NCBI GenBank assembly: GCA_944388565.1
Contig: CALXJG010000010.1
Span: 1 to 33,129, forward strand
Origin: an uncultured Clostridia bacterium
GTDB lineage: Bacteria > Bacillota > Clostridia > TANB77 > CAG-465
Reading direction: 5' to 3'
Length of the DNA stretch: 33,129 nt
In this document: positions 1 through 8,958 of the stretch, one piece after another
Numbering within the stretch: the first letter of the stretch is position 1
Layout: each line of letters opens with the position of its first letter
Notes under the pieces: model-generated
What the model saw: only the letters and a program-made list of their open reading frames with translations
Told to the model about the DNA's origin: nothing
Database searches by the model: none
Program-made: the position numbers and the translations under genes

Positions 1-76
1 GAATTTTAAATCCATCTCAATTCTAGCAATTTTAATCAATTTTAGGATTTTGCACCCCAACTATTGACAAAGAGCC
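1..76. mobile_element. Possible ISL3-like insertion-sequence terminus at window edge
   Basis: Reading outward from the tRNA side, the minus strand carries GGCTCTTTGTCAATAGTTGG (rc of about 57-76), 10 bases beyond the tRNA-Cys CCA end. Ends beginning GGCTCTTTGTCAA are, from memory, typical of ISL3-family elements of Firmicutes, and integration beside tRNA clusters is common. No transposase reading frame is visible inside the window, so the body of the element would lie to the left. This rests on recalled end-sequence similarity only, so confidence is low. Confidence 0.3.
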
Positions 77-86
77 GTTAATATTT

Positions 87-160
87 TGGAGGCGACTATC
101 AGATTTGAACTGATGATCAGGCTTTTGCAGAGCCGTGCCTTACCACTTGGCTAAGTCGCC
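87..160 (-). tRNA. tRNA-Cys (GCA)
   Basis: The minus strand folds into a cloverleaf with acceptor stem GGCGACU/AGUCGCC. The anticodon loop CUGCAAA gives anticodon GCA. The discriminator base is U, as expected for cysteine, and CCA is encoded. It is the last of five tRNAs in the cluster. Confidence 0.95.
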
Positions 161-223
161 GTATAGTATATTATATTTATATATTTATTTTTTAGTACTA
201 ATTTTATTGAATTTATAAAAAAA

Positions 224-299
224 TGGAGCGGGAGACGGGGCTCAAACCCGCGACCTCCGCCTTGGCAAGGCGGCGCTCTATCAACTGAGCTACTCCCGC
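224..299 (-). tRNA. tRNA-Gly (GCC)
   Basis: Cloverleaf with acceptor GCGGGAG/CUCCCGC, anticodon stem CCGCC/GGCGG and loop UUGCCAA, so the anticodon is GCC. The T arm contains GGUUUGAGCCC, and CCA is encoded. It is far more GC-rich than the surrounding DNA, as expected for a structural RNA. Confidence 0.96.
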
Positions 300-312
300 A
301 ACTTAAGTTAAA

Positions 313-388
<76 letters not shown>

Positions 389-411
389 AATTGAAAAATG
401 CTAAAAAAAAA

Positions 412-488
412 TGGCGACCTGAATGGGGCTCGAACCCACGACCTCTAGCGTGACAGGCTAGCGTTCTAACCAACTGAACTACCAGGCC
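412..488 (-). tRNA. tRNA-Asp (GTC)
   Basis: Cloverleaf with acceptor GGCCUGG paired to UCAGGUC (G-U pairs), anticodon stem CUAGC/GCUAG and loop CUGUCAC, giving anticodon GUC. The discriminator is G, as expected for aspartate, and CCA is encoded. Confidence 0.97.
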
Positions 489-501
489 ATAAACAAATAA
501 A

Positions 502-577
502 TGGTGGGCACTACAGGGCTCGAACCTGTGACCCCCTGCTTGTAAGGCAGATGCTCTCCCAACTGAGCTAAGCGCCC
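502..577 (-). tRNA. tRNA-Val (TAC)
   Basis: Cloverleaf with acceptor GGGCGCU/AGUGCCC and loop CUUACAA, giving anticodon UAC. The discriminator is A and CCA is encoded. It is the promoter-proximal tRNA; the order Val-Asp-Phe-Gly-Cys resembles the large tRNA clusters of Firmicutes. Confidence 0.97.
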
Positions 578-597
578 ACATCTTGTTGACAAGTATA

Positions 598-626
598 ATT
601 ATAACCTATAATATATCCTTTGTCAA
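598..626 (-). promoter_or_regulatory. Consensus promoter of the tRNA cluster
   Basis: On the minus strand TTGACA (621-626) is followed after 17 bases by TATAAT (598-603), a perfect match to the housekeeping sigma-factor consensus. It lies about 20 bases upstream of tRNA-Val, the right distance to start a short leader. Confidence 0.85.
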
Positions 627-668
627 CAGTTTTTTTATATTTTTTATTGTTTTTTTACATTTTAATAT

Positions 669-2117
669 TTATTTCTTTGTATTTTTTGCTGTTAATATTA
701 TATTATCTATTTTATATATAAAACTACTATATTCAGAAATAAATTCATCTAGTAACTCAACTTCCATTTTCTTAAATAAAAAGTCACCTTGTATCTTGTC
801 AGCACCGTTTTTTATAGCACCATTTAATTTAATTTCATTGTCAATTGAATTTATAATAACTTTATAATTTAATTTTTTACTTAATCTTATAACATCCTCT
901 AGCATTTCAGGATTAACTTTACTCTCTTCACTTAGATAATCAGATGAAAGTTTAATTTCATCAACAGGTAATCCACTAAATAATTCTAAAGCTTCATATT
1001 TTATTTCAAAATTATTTATAATGATATCTGCACCACATTCTTTTAATCTTTCAAACATCATTTTATAATTTTCTATTTTATTTAACTCTATTGTATCAGT
1101 AAGCTCAATTTGAACTTCACCTGGTCCAATATTATATTCTTTTAAAATATTACATAGTTTATCAATAAAGTCTTTTTTAGAAGCATGTTTATTTGATATA
1201 TTTACTGCTATTTTTATGTTTTTAACGCCTTTTTCTTTTAGTTCATTTAATCCTTTACATACACTTTCTAGTACATATTTATCTAATTTTATAGTAAGTG
1301 CCATATCATCTGCTTGTTTTATAAAATACGAAGAAGGTAATTTACCAAGTGTAGAGTGATTCCAGTAAAGCAAAGCTTCAAAACATATTTTACTTGTTTC
1401 TTTTATATCAATTCTTGGTTGCAAAGATATAGCAAACTGATTATTAGCATAAGCATTTTTTAAAGCTGCTTGCATCTTTGTTTGATTTTCCATTTTTGCC
1501 TTCAAAGCTTTATTATGAAAATAATAATCATTCTTACCATGTTCTTTTATATAATACATTGCATCATCTGCATAATTAATTAAATCTTTTCTATTATCAG
1601 CATCTTCTGGATAAATAGCTACACCAAGACTATATTCAAGTGATATACTAGTATTTTCTATTATAAAAGGAGTTCTAAATGTATCCCTTAAATCATCTAA
1701 TAATTTAGTAATATCCTCTGTAGTTTTTATATCTTGTATAACAATAGCAAATTCATCTCCACCTAATCTATATGCCACTGCGTTTTTAGGTAGTTTGCTA
1801 TCAAAGGTATTTGCAAGAGCAATTAAAAGTTCATCACCAGCATCATGTCCCATAGAATCATTTATTTGTTTAAATCCATCTAAATCCATAAAACACACAG
1901 CAAACTTTTTCTTTTTTGCAATAAGCTTATCAAGTACTGATAAGAAAAGATATCTATTACCTCTTCCCGTTAATTGATCTGTATATGCATGCTTTTCAAC
2001 AATTTTACTTTGGTTTCTATTTTTTCTATCAAAAAACAAATAAATAATAAAACCAAGTAGAAAACCTATACAGACTTCAATTAATCCAATTAATATATTT
2101 AGACTTTCTTCACTCAT
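669..2117 (-). CDS. Membrane-anchored GGDEF-EAL protein: diguanylate cyclase with degenerate EAL domain
   Basis: 482 residues. One N-terminal membrane helix (about 8-29) is followed by a GGDEF domain: DQLTGRGNR near 47-55, DLDGFKQIND near 78-87 and an intact GGDEF at 119-123, so it should make cyclic di-GMP. No RxxD inhibitory site is visible just upstream of GGDEF. The EAL domain (from about 215) keeps EALLYW (247-252) but has lost metal ligands: the usual DDFG is NNFE (368-371) and the usual EGVE is NSID. It is therefore probably not a phosphodiesterase and may act as a regulatory domain. It is the last gene of the dagK-dgt-leuS operon, 25 bases after leuS, with ribosome site AGAAGGGTGAG. 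No terminator follows before the tRNA promoter. Confidence 0.9.
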   Translation of the reverse strand: MSEESLNILIGLIEVCIGFLLGFIIYLFFDRKNRNQSKIVEKHAYTDQLTGRGNRYLFLSVLDKLIAKKKKFAVCFMDLDGFKQINDSMGHDAGDELLIALANTFDSKLPKNAVAYRLGGDEFAIVIQDIKTTEDITKLLDDLRDTFRTPFIIENTSISLEYSLGVAIYPEDADNRKDLINYADDAMYYIKEHGKNDYYFHNKALKAKMENQTKMQAALKNAYANNQFAISLQPRIDIKETSKICFEALLYWNHSTLGKLPSSYFIKQADDMALTIKLDKYVLESVCKGLNELKEKGVKNIKIAVNISNKHASKKDFIDKLCNILKEYNIGPGEVQIELTDTIELNKIENYKMMFERLKECGADIIINNFEIKYEALELFSGLPVDEIKLSSDYLSEESKVNPEMLEDVIRLSKKLNYKVIINSIDNEIKLNGAIKNGADKIQGDFLFKKMEVELLDEFISEYSSFIYKIDNIILTAKNTKK

Positions 2118-2142
2118 TTATAATATCTCACCCTTCTTTAAA

Positions 2143-4596
2143 TTAAGCTACTACGATATTTACTATTTTACCTCTTACAACTATTACCTTTTTTATACTT
2201 CTTCCGTTTAAATAACCAGCTAACCTTTCATCATTTAAAACGATTTTTTCTACTTGTTCATTTTCTGAATCTTTAGGAATTGTTACTACAAATTTAACAT
2301 TACCATTTATTTGTACTGGTATTTCTATTTCATCTTTTTCCAACCATCTATTATCACAAGTTGGATACTCTGTATTAAATACAGATACTTCATTTCCAGC
2401 TCTATTCCACATTTCTTCTGAAAAATGTGGTGCAAATGGAGCTATAATACGAATAAATTTATTTATTGTATCTTTTATAAGCTTAGTATTTTTATTTTCA
2501 TCTTCTACAGATTGATCATATTTATAAAAAGCGTTTGTAATCTCCATTATCTTAGCTATTCCAGTATTAAATTGCATATGCTCAAGATCATAATTTATAC
2601 CTTTAATTAAATTGTTAAATATATATAATAATTCTTTTTCATTATTACTTATTTTATCTACATTTGTGTCTTTTAAAGATATCATTTTATCTAATAATCT
2701 CTCAAGTCTACCAAAGTATTTAACCATAGCAGTTACGCCTTCTTCACTCCATGGGCCACCTTCAACATAGCTAAATCCAAACATTAAATACATTCTAAAT
2801 ACATCAGAACCATATTTATCTACATAATCATCAGGAGAAATAACATTTCCTTTAGATTTGCTCATTTTGTTTCCATCTGGTCCAAGTATAAGACCTTGAT
2901 GTACTAATGATTTAAAAGGTTCACTTACTTTAGTATAACCTGCATCTCTTAATACTTTAGTTATAAATCTTGCATATAACAAGTGCATTGCAGCATGCTC
3001 AGGTCCACCAACATATTTATCAACTGGTAGCATCTTATCAATCCATTCAGTATCGAATATTTTTTCACTATTTTTATTGTCTGGATATCTAAACTGATAC
3101 CAAGATGAACATACAAAGGTATCTAAAGTGTCAGTTTCTCTTTTTGCTTTACCACCACAATGTGGACATGTAGTATTAACAAATTCTTCTGATTTTGCAA
3201 GAGGACTCTTTCCATCTGGTTTGAACTCAACATTATATGGTAATTTAACTGGTAAGTCTTTTTCAGGTACTGGTACTACGCCACATTTATCACAATAAAT
3301 AATTGGAATTGGAGCACCCCAATATCTTTGACGAGATACTAGCCAATCACGTAACCTATATGTAACCTTGAAATCTCCTAGTTTCTTTTCTTTTAAATAT
3401 TCTGTAATTTTCTTTTTAGCCTCATCTGTTGTAAGACCATTAAAATCTCCAGAATTAACAAGTATTCCACTTTCTGTATAAGCCTCTTTATCTAAATTAA
3501 TATTACTTGAATCACTAGGAGCAATTACTTGCTTTATATCCAAATTATATTTATTTGCAAATATATAATCTCTTTCATCATGTGCTGGAACAGCCATTAC
3601 ACAACCTGTTCCATATGTTGCTAATACATAATCAGCAATCCATATTTGTACTTTTTCTAAAGTAACAGGATTTATTGCATAACTTCCTGTAAATACTCCT
3701 GTTTTTTCTCTATCTTCTGCAAGTCTATCTATTTCAGTAATTATCTTGCATTTTTCTTTATACTCTTCTACTTCTTTTTTATGTTCGTCAGTAGTTATTT
3801 TGTCTACAATTTCATGTTCTGGTGCAATTACAACATATGATACACCACATATTGTATCAACCCTTGTAGTAAATACATCAAAAGATAAGTCTTTTCCATC
3901 CACTTTAAAAGTTGCAATTGAACCTGTAGATTTTCCAATCCAATTAGTTTGAATCTTTTTAGTTTTTTCTGGCCAATCTAACTCTTTTAAACCATCTAAT
4001 AATTCTTCTGCATAATCAGTTATTTTAAAAAACCATTGAGTTAAATCTTTTTTAGTTACAACGCTACTACATCTTTCACATAATCCTTCTACTACTTGTT
4101 CATTTGCAAGAACAGTGTTACAACTTGGACACCAGTTAACATTTGCTTTCTTTCTATAAGCTAGTCCCATTTCATATAATTTTAAGAATAGCCATTGTGT
4201 CCATTTGTAATAATCTTCTTTACAAGTAACTACTTCTGCATCCCAGTTAAACATAGCGCCCATTGCTTTTAATTGTGACTCCATAGTTTCAATATTTTTC
4301 ATTGTTGAATCATAAGGATGTATTCCTGTTTTTATAGCATAGTTTTCAGCTGGTAATCCAAAAGCATCAAATCCCATTGGTTGGAACACTTCATAACCTT
4401 GCATTTTCTTAAATCTTGCAAAAGTATCAACTGGCCCATAATTATACCAATGTCCTACATGAAGTTTTGCACCTGATGGATAAGAAAACATTTCTAGACA
4501 ATAATATTTTTTGTCTATGTTTTTCTTATTAAAACTTGCTATTTTTTCATCATCCCATACTTTTTGCCATTTTCTATCTATATCTTTACCATACAT
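2143..4596 (-). CDS. leuS: Leucyl-tRNA synthetase
   Basis: 817 residues, full length for the bacterial family. It charges tRNA-Leu in the cytoplasm. The class I signatures are present: HVGH at 46-49 and KMSKS near 577-581. A zinc-knuckle motif, CPSC...CERC, follows the first catalytic segment. The CP1 editing domain shows [15 protein letters not shown], whose aspartate guards against misacylation with isoleucine or norvaline. A second CDKC...CPHC pair sits in the later insertion. The start is set by AAGGAG eight bases upstream. It begins 12 bases after the dGTPase-like gene, so it is co-transcribed; no T-box leader is seen. Confidence 0.98.
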   Translation of the reverse strand: MYGKDIDRKWQKVWDDEKIASFNKKNIDKKYYCLEMFSYPSGAKLHVGHWYNYGPVDTFARFKKMQGYEVFQPMGFDAFGLPAENYAIKTGIHPYDSTMKNIETMESQLKAMGAMFNWDAEVVTCKEDYYKWTQWLFLKLYEMGLAYRKKANVNWCPSCNTVLANEQVVEGLCERCSSVVTKKDLTQWFFKITDYAEELLDGLKELDWPEKTKKIQTNWIGKSTGSIATFKVDGKDLSFDVFTTRVDTICGVSYVVIAPEHEIVDKITTDEHKKEVEEYKEKCKIITEIDRLAEDREKTGVFTGSYAINPVTLEKVQIWIADYVLATYGTGCVMAVPAHDERDYIFANKYNLDIKQVIAPSDSSNINLDKEAYTESGILVNSGDFNGLTTDEAKKKITEYLKEKKLGDFKVTYRLRDWLVSRQRYWGAPIPIIYCDKCGVVPVPEKDLPVKLPYNVEFKPDGKSPLAKSEEFVNTTCPHCGGKAKRETDTLDTFVCSSWYQFRYPDNKNSEKIFDTEWIDKMLPVDKYVGGPEHAAMHLLYARFITKVLRDAGYTKVSEPFKSLVHQGLILGPDGNKMSKSKGNVISPDDYVDKYGSDVFRMYLMFGFSYVEGGPWSEEGVTAMVKYFGRLERLLDKMISLKDTNVDKISNNEKELLYIFNNLIKGINYDLEHMQFNTGIAKIMEITNAFYKYDQSVEDENKNTKLIKDTINKFIRIIAPFAPHFSEEMWNRAGNEVSVFNTEYPTCDNRWLEKDEIEIPVQINGNVKFVVTIPKDSENEQVEKIVLNDERLAGYLNGRSIKKVIVVRGKIVNIVVA

Positions 4597-4608
4597 ATAA
4601 ATTTCTCC

Positions 4609-5742
4609 TTATTTTATATATTTATCATATTGTTTTTGAATATAATTATCAGTCATAGAAGCAATAAAATCTATAACTTTTTCATCATTATTACTGTTAT
4701 TTAAATATTCAACATTCATATCTTTTAAAAACACTTCATAAATATCGTTTGACTTATCTTCTTTTTCTAATGCATTAATATATACTTCATATAATTCATT
4801 AAACATATTAGTTATATATTTTTTCTCTTTACTATCCATTGCTTTGTAATATATGTTTTCATAATTGAATTTTTTTAATTTTTCAACTTGTTCATATACA
4901 TTTTCAGACATTTGAATATATGGTTTACCATAACTTTGAATCATTATATCAGTAATAATATTGTTCATTATTTCAACATTGGTACTACCAAGTGTTGCTT
5001 TTACAGACTCTGGCAATGTATCAATATCAAAAACTTCTAATTTTCTTGCATCATCTATATCCTTGCCAATATATCCAATAATATCTGATACTCTTACGAC
5101 ACATCCTTCCAGTGTCATAGGTATTAATTTTAAAATTTTACTTTCATCTTTTCGACATTCTTCATATTCTTTTAAAACATCTTCTTTTGTTTTGTTTATT
5201 GGTGCATACTTAGCTTTTACCATTTCACCATTATGACACATTATTCCATCTAGAACTTGTATTGTAAGATTACAGCCTTTCCCCTTTTTTTCAACATCTT
5301 TAAACACTCTAAAACTATTTAAATTATGTGCAAAACAAAGTCCTGTTCTACTTTTAGATATATCATTTAATACTGATTCTCCAAAATGTCCAAATGGAAC
5401 ATGTCCGACATCATGTCCAAGAGAAATTGCTTCACAAAGGTCTTCATTTAATCCTAAACCTCTTGCTATTGTTCTTGCTGCTCTACTTACAAATTGCACA
5501 TGTGTCATTCTTCTTGAAATATTATCATCTTCTAAATTTGAATATACTTGTGTTTTATTAATATATCTAGTATATGAATGAGAATGTATTATTCTATCAG
5601 AATCTCTTTGAAAATCTAGCCTAAAATCTTTTTCATCTTCAACTAGTCTTATAGCTTCATCATATTTTGTAGCATAATCCTTCAATAATATACTTGATTT
5701 TTTAATCTGATTTTCAATTTTTTGAATAACTTCATTTTCCAA
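4609..5742 (-). CDS. dgt: dGTPase-like HD-domain triphosphohydrolase
   Basis: About 377 residues. The family hydrolyses dNTPs to nucleoside plus triphosphate. The N-terminal signature FQRDSDRIIHSHSYTRY, then KTQVY, MTHVQFVSRAARTIA and GHDVGHVPFGHFGE (metal-binding H and HD near residue 110) match the dGTPase family. The product is shorter than Escherichia coli Dgt (about 505), like many Gram-positive homologues. An upstream GTG at 5751 lies inside the ribosome site GAGGGTGA; the TTG at 5740-5742, correctly spaced behind it, is the more likely start. It sits between the lipid kinase and leuS in one operon. Substrate preference cannot be read from sequence. Confidence 0.85.
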   Translation of the reverse strand: MENEVIQKIENQIKKSSILLKDYATKYDEAIRLVEDEKDFRLDFQRDSDRIIHSHSYTRYINKTQVYSNLEDDNISRRMTHVQFVSRAARTIARGLGLNEDLCEAISLGHDVGHVPFGHFGESVLNDISKSRTGLCFAHNLNSFRVFKDVEKKGKGCNLTIQVLDGIMCHNGEMVKAKYAPINKTKEDVLKEYEECRKDESKILKLIPMTLEGCVVRVSDIIGYIGKDIDDARKLEVFDIDTLPESVKATLGSTNVEIMNNIITDIMIQSYGKPYIQMSENVYEQVEKLKKFNYENIYYKAMDSKEKKYITNMFNELYEVYINALEKEDKSNDIYEVFLKDMNVEYLNNSNNDEKVIDFIASMTDNYIQKQYDKYIK

Positions 5743-5762
5743 TAAGTTCACCCTCTATGCTA

Positions 5763-6647
5763 TTATAAGAACATATTAATTCCATGTTTTATACATCTTA
5801 CTTCAAGTGGGAAATTTGGTCCTTCGTCACCATCAACATCTGGCTCATCACATCTACCTTTTACCTTTGATATTTTTACCCAATCTTCTTTTAAGTATAT
5901 AACATGTTCATCATCAAAATGTTTACCTGCCAGTACTTTACCAAGTAACTGTGGTAACTCAATCATTTTACAATTTTTTATTATTAAAATATCAAGTAGT
6001 CCATCATGAATACTAGAGTTATCTGTAAACTTGTCAATTCCACCCGCACTACTTCCATTAAATATTAAAAATAAATTTACTTTCTCCTGTATGGTCTCCT
6101 TAGTAGTTTCAACTCTTATTTCAAAAGGTTTAAACTTAAACAATTGATCTGCTGCTGTTAAAATATATGATAACTTTCCTATAGCATTTTTTAAGTTTGT
6201 ATCTACTTTTTGTGAAGCATTACTAAATAGACCAGCAGAACACACATTTATAAAATATTTATCATTTGCAAGACCTACATCAACAGGTTGAATATTTGAA
6301 GCAAGTATTTTATCTATGCAATCAGAAAAATTATATGGCATTTTTATATGTCTTGCAAAATCATTTGATGTACCAGCCGGTATGATTCCAAGAGGTGTTT
6401 TTATATTATTCTTCATCATAACATTTACAACTCTATTTATTGTACCGTCTCCACCTGCAACAACAATTCCATAAACACCTTCTTCATCAGCATCTTTTAA
6501 ATACTCATAAAGATTTGTTTTCTTTCCTGCTCTAAATACAGATACTTCAATCCCATTTTGCATAAATTTTTCTATTATAGTGTCAAGGAAATATTTAAAT
6601 TTACTTTGACCTGCCACTGAATTATATATAAGTTTTACTTTTTTCAT
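5763..6647 (-). CDS. dagK: Diacylglycerol/lipid kinase (YegS/BmrU family)
   Basis: 294 residues from the ATG at 6647. The family uses ATP to phosphorylate lipids such as diacylglycerol at the inner face of the membrane. Signature GGDGT lies near residues 65-69, followed by GIIPAGTSNDFAR, both nucleotide-binding segments of the fold; IFNGSSAGG belongs to the second domain. The frame also opens with a GTG at 6656, but this lies within the ribosome site AAGGGTGG that serves the ATG at 6647. It is first gene of the dagK-dgt-leuS-GGDEF operon, behind a good promoter. The exact lipid substrate is not determined; DagK is the usual Gram-positive name. Confidence 0.85.
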   Translation of the reverse strand: MKKVKLIYNSVAGQSKFKYFLDTIIEKFMQNGIEVSVFRAGKKTNLYEYLKDADEEGVYGIVVAGGDGTINRVVNVMMKNNIKTPLGIIPAGTSNDFARHIKMPYNFSDCIDKILASNIQPVDVGLANDKYFINVCSAGLFSNASQKVDTNLKNAIGKLSYILTAADQLFKFKPFEIRVETTKETIQEKVNLFLIFNGSSAGGIDKFTDNSSIHDGLLDILIIKNCKMIELPQLLGKVLAGKHFDDEHVIYLKEDWVKISKVKGRCDEPDVDGDEGPNFPLEVRCIKHGINMFL

Positions 6648-6682
6648 TTTTACCACCCTTCATGGCATAATTTAATAAGTAT

Positions 6683-6711
6683 ATTATATTATATAACTAC
6701 TCAAATTTCAA
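6683..6711 (-). promoter_or_regulatory. Promoter of the dagK-dgt-leuS-GGDEF operon
   Basis: Minus-strand TTGAAA (6706-6711), a 17-base spacer and TATAAT (6683-6688), leaving a leader of about 30 bases before the dagK start. Confidence 0.7.
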
Positions 6712-6786
6712 GAAAAAATGCTAAAAAATAACATATGTGTAAGTATTTTGTTTACAATTTTAAGAAAAGTTTAAATTTAACAAGAA

Positions 6787-6819
6787 AAAATGAGATCCAA
6801 AAATTATGGAACTCATTTT
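6787..6819 (-). terminator. Rho-independent terminator after the DUF5050-like gene
   Basis: Arms AAAATGAG/CTCATTTT plus an inner TCCA/TGGA pair separated by a mismatch, 7-base loop, and a U-rich tail on the minus strand. It begins 7 bases after the stop codon at 6826. Confidence 0.75.
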
Positions 6820-6825
6820 CTAATT

Positions 6826-7968
6826 TTAATTCTTTACTAATCCTTCCGGATTACTTGTATCAACTATTACTTCTTCATATTCATCAACAACAAATTCTTT
6901 TATTTTTCTTTTAGTAACTTGTGACATAAATTTTGTATCATAATTATACAAGTATACTCCCATCTCACCTTTTACTTTGTAAAATACAGTATTGCTAACA
7001 TTTTGTAGAAGTTCTACACTAACAGCAATTACTTTTTCTTTTTCTTTAGTATCTAAGTTTATCTTCCATAAAGTATTTCCATCATCTACATTTATATAAT
7101 ACAAGAAATTATTGTTTTCAAACATGTATTTTTTTCCGTCTATTTCCTTTATATTACCTTTATCTGATACACTAGAAATATCATCTACTTTTTGTAAATT
7201 TTCCCCATTTTTGTCAATAGAATATATTTTATTATTATCCTTTTTATTTACAAAGAATATCTTATTTTCAGAGTCAACAATATATGAAACATTTTCACTA
7301 TTTACAAGTTCCTTCTTATCTCCTCCATCTTTATTAAACTTTAATAATATCTTTTTTGTCTTCTGATCTTGTACAACATATAAATTATTCTCATCAGCGA
7401 TAACTTCTGATACATCAGATATATCAAATACTTTATTTTCAATTGTATTCAAATCCACATAACCTAACTTTGCCTCTTTACTAGTTATATAATATATTCT
7501 ATCACCATCAATTGTATATTTTAATATATCTTTTTCTATTAATGTCTCTAATTCTTTTGTTCCTTTCTTTAATCTATAAATACCTTCATCTTTTATTCCA
7601 TAAACGTAATCATTATCTATTTGTACGTTTGTAAGTCCACTATTATAATATAATGTCTTATCATTAAAGCCATTTGAATTAATACTATTTAAAGAATATA
7701 CAGGTGTATATGTATATCCTTCTGTAACATAATAAACATTATATACTTGTTGCTTTTCCACATCATCTCCAGCAACATATTTAAAATTATTTTCTTTGCT
7801 ATACACATAATATTGTGCAAATATATATATAGTTAAAACAACCATTAGCCCAATTACAATATAAGTTATTTTACTTCTTTTTTTAAGACCATTTGCTTGT
7901 TTTCTTTTTCTTCTTAGATACTCTTTTCTTGTTATTTTTTCTTCAGGATCAAGTTGTAATCTTTGCAT
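6826..7968 (-). CDS. Membrane-anchored DUF5050-like beta-propeller protein
   Basis: 380 residues. A very basic cytoplasmic start (about 1-33, with RRKRK) precedes one membrane helix (about 34-54); the rest should be outside the cell. The outer part is a series of short repeats of the type LYYIxxxDGNxLWKINLDTKE and IYYITSKEAKLGYVDL, the pattern of DUF5050-type propeller domains that probably bind ligands or proteins. No catalytic motif is visible. Ribosome site AAGGAGG fixes the ATG. It has its own promoter and terminator, so it is a single-gene unit after dprA. Function unknown. Confidence 0.75.
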   Translation of the reverse strand: MQRLQLDPEEKITRKEYLRRKRKQANGLKKRSKITYIVIGLMVVLTIYIFAQYYVYSKENNFKYVAGDDVEKQQVYNVYYVTEGYTYTPVYSLNSINSNGFNDKTLYYNSGLTNVQIDNDYVYGIKDEGIYRLKKGTKELETLIEKDILKYTIDGDRIYYITSKEAKLGYVDLNTIENKVFDISDVSEVIADENNLYVVQDQKTKKILLKFNKDGGDKKELVNSENVSYIVDSENKIFFVNKKDNNKIYSIDKNGENLQKVDDISSVSDKGNIKEIDGKKYMFENNNFLYYINVDDGNTLWKINLDTKEKEKVIAVSVELLQNVSNTVFYKVKGEMGVYLYNYDTKFMSQVTKRKIKEFVVDEYEEVIVDTSNPEGLVKN

Positions 7969-8004
7969 AATTTAGCCTCCTTATCTTTTGTCTTTACTAG
8001 AAAT

Positions 8005-8033
8005 ATTATATACTAGTTTTGGTAATTTGTAAA
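8005..8033 (-). promoter_or_regulatory. Promoter of the DUF5050-like gene
   Basis: Minus-strand TTTACA (8028-8033), 17 bases, then TATAAT (8005-8010), about 37 bases before the start codon and downstream of the dprA-like stop. Confidence 0.65.
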
Positions 8034-8059
8034 TCTTTTTTCAACATTTATTTACAATA

Positions 8060-8887
8060 TTATATATATGAATCTATGTCATGTTTACTAAGTAATATAT
8101 TTGCACCTTGTTTTATTAAATAATTGGAAAAATATGCATATTTATTATATATATTACCAGGTGTAACTAAGATATCTTTTCCTTGTTCTATAGCAAAATC
8201 AACAATTAATTTTAATTTATTTATATCATCATAACTTGCCTCTAAAATTACGATAAATTTTGCTAAAGTAGAAAGTAAATAATATTCATATATTTCATTA
8301 AATTCATTTATTAAAAATATATTTACTTTTTCAAAAGATAGTTTACTTAAATACTCATTTATTGTACTCTCTTTAAACTCCTTAAAGACTTTAATATTAA
8401 CCGTTATTTCTTCTTTACTGCAATTATTACCTATTAAACTAATATTTTTTGATGCAATATACTTTGAAAAATCAAGATATACTTTCTGACCATATTTACT
8501 AAACTTTCCATTATATAAATAAACTATATTTTTATTTAATATATCAATCTTGCCATAGATAAATATACAAAGTGGTGGTATATCAATATTATATAATTGT
8601 TTAGGGTAATTTTTAGAATAAATTGGAACTACTAAAACATTTTTTCTTAAAAAAAATTCATATAATTTTTTAGCCTTTTTCTTTATATCAAAATTTGTTA
8701 TAGAAACTAAAGCTTCATTTGATAAAGAAATTTTGTTTTCAGTTAAAAGATTAATAAATAGATTATAATTTTTGGAATATTCATAAATATTTATACTAGA
8801 TTTAAACACTTTAATTAATTTAATATAACTATAATAATTAAAGTCTTTTAAAAGAGAAAACCAAATATATATTTCTTCTTTTATTTT
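8060..8887 (-). CDS. Degenerate DprA/Smf-like protein, initiator codon apparently lost
   Basis: The DprA family loads RecA on incoming single-stranded DNA during transformation. Recognisable parts are IYIWFSLLKDF at the N terminus, YPKQLYNIDIPPLCIFIYGK before the Rossmann core, and EQGKDILVTPGNI...YLIKQGANIL at the C terminus. The core motifs are gone: the GSR loop reads NGK, the SGxARGID segment reads IGNN, and RNRIIAGLS is replaced by YYLLSTLAK. The only legal start in frame (GTG, 8809) has no ribosome site and cuts off about 26 conserved residues. A perfect GGAGG (8894-8898) stands 7 bases before AT-AAAAAA, as if the G of ATG had been deleted. Position next to rbgA fits dprA in Bacillus. 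Probably non-functional or repurposed. Confidence 0.65.
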   Translation of the reverse strand, partial: KIKEEIYIWFSLLKDFNYYSYIKLIKVFKSSINIYEYSKNYNLFINLLTENKISLSNEALVSITNFDIKKKAKKLYEFFLRKNVLVVPIYSKNYPKQLYNIDIPPLCIFIYGKIDILNKNIVYLYNGKFSKYGQKVYLDFSKYIASKNISLIGNNCSKEEITVNIKVFKEFKESTINEYLSKLSFEKVNIFLINEFNEIYEYYLLSTLAKFIVILEASYDDINKLKLIVDFAIEQGKDILVTPGNIYNKYAYFSNYLIKQGANILLSKHDIDSYI

Positions 8888-8916
8888 AACACCTCCACTT
8901 TATATAATTGCAACTT

Positions 8917-8951
8917 ATAGGTAGATATGTTTTAAATATATCTACCTATAA
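8917..8951. terminator. Perfect 14-bp hairpin after rbgA
   Basis: Arms TTATAGGTAGATAT and ATATCTACCTATAA enclose a 7-base loop, directly behind the rbgA stop. The run of Ts follows the hairpin on the plus strand, whereas the minus-strand rbgA transcript continues into GTTGCAATTA. As a terminator it is therefore better suited to antisense transcription; for rbgA it may be an RNA-end stabilising or weak stop structure. Confidence 0.45.
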
Positions 8952-8958
8952 ATATTTT

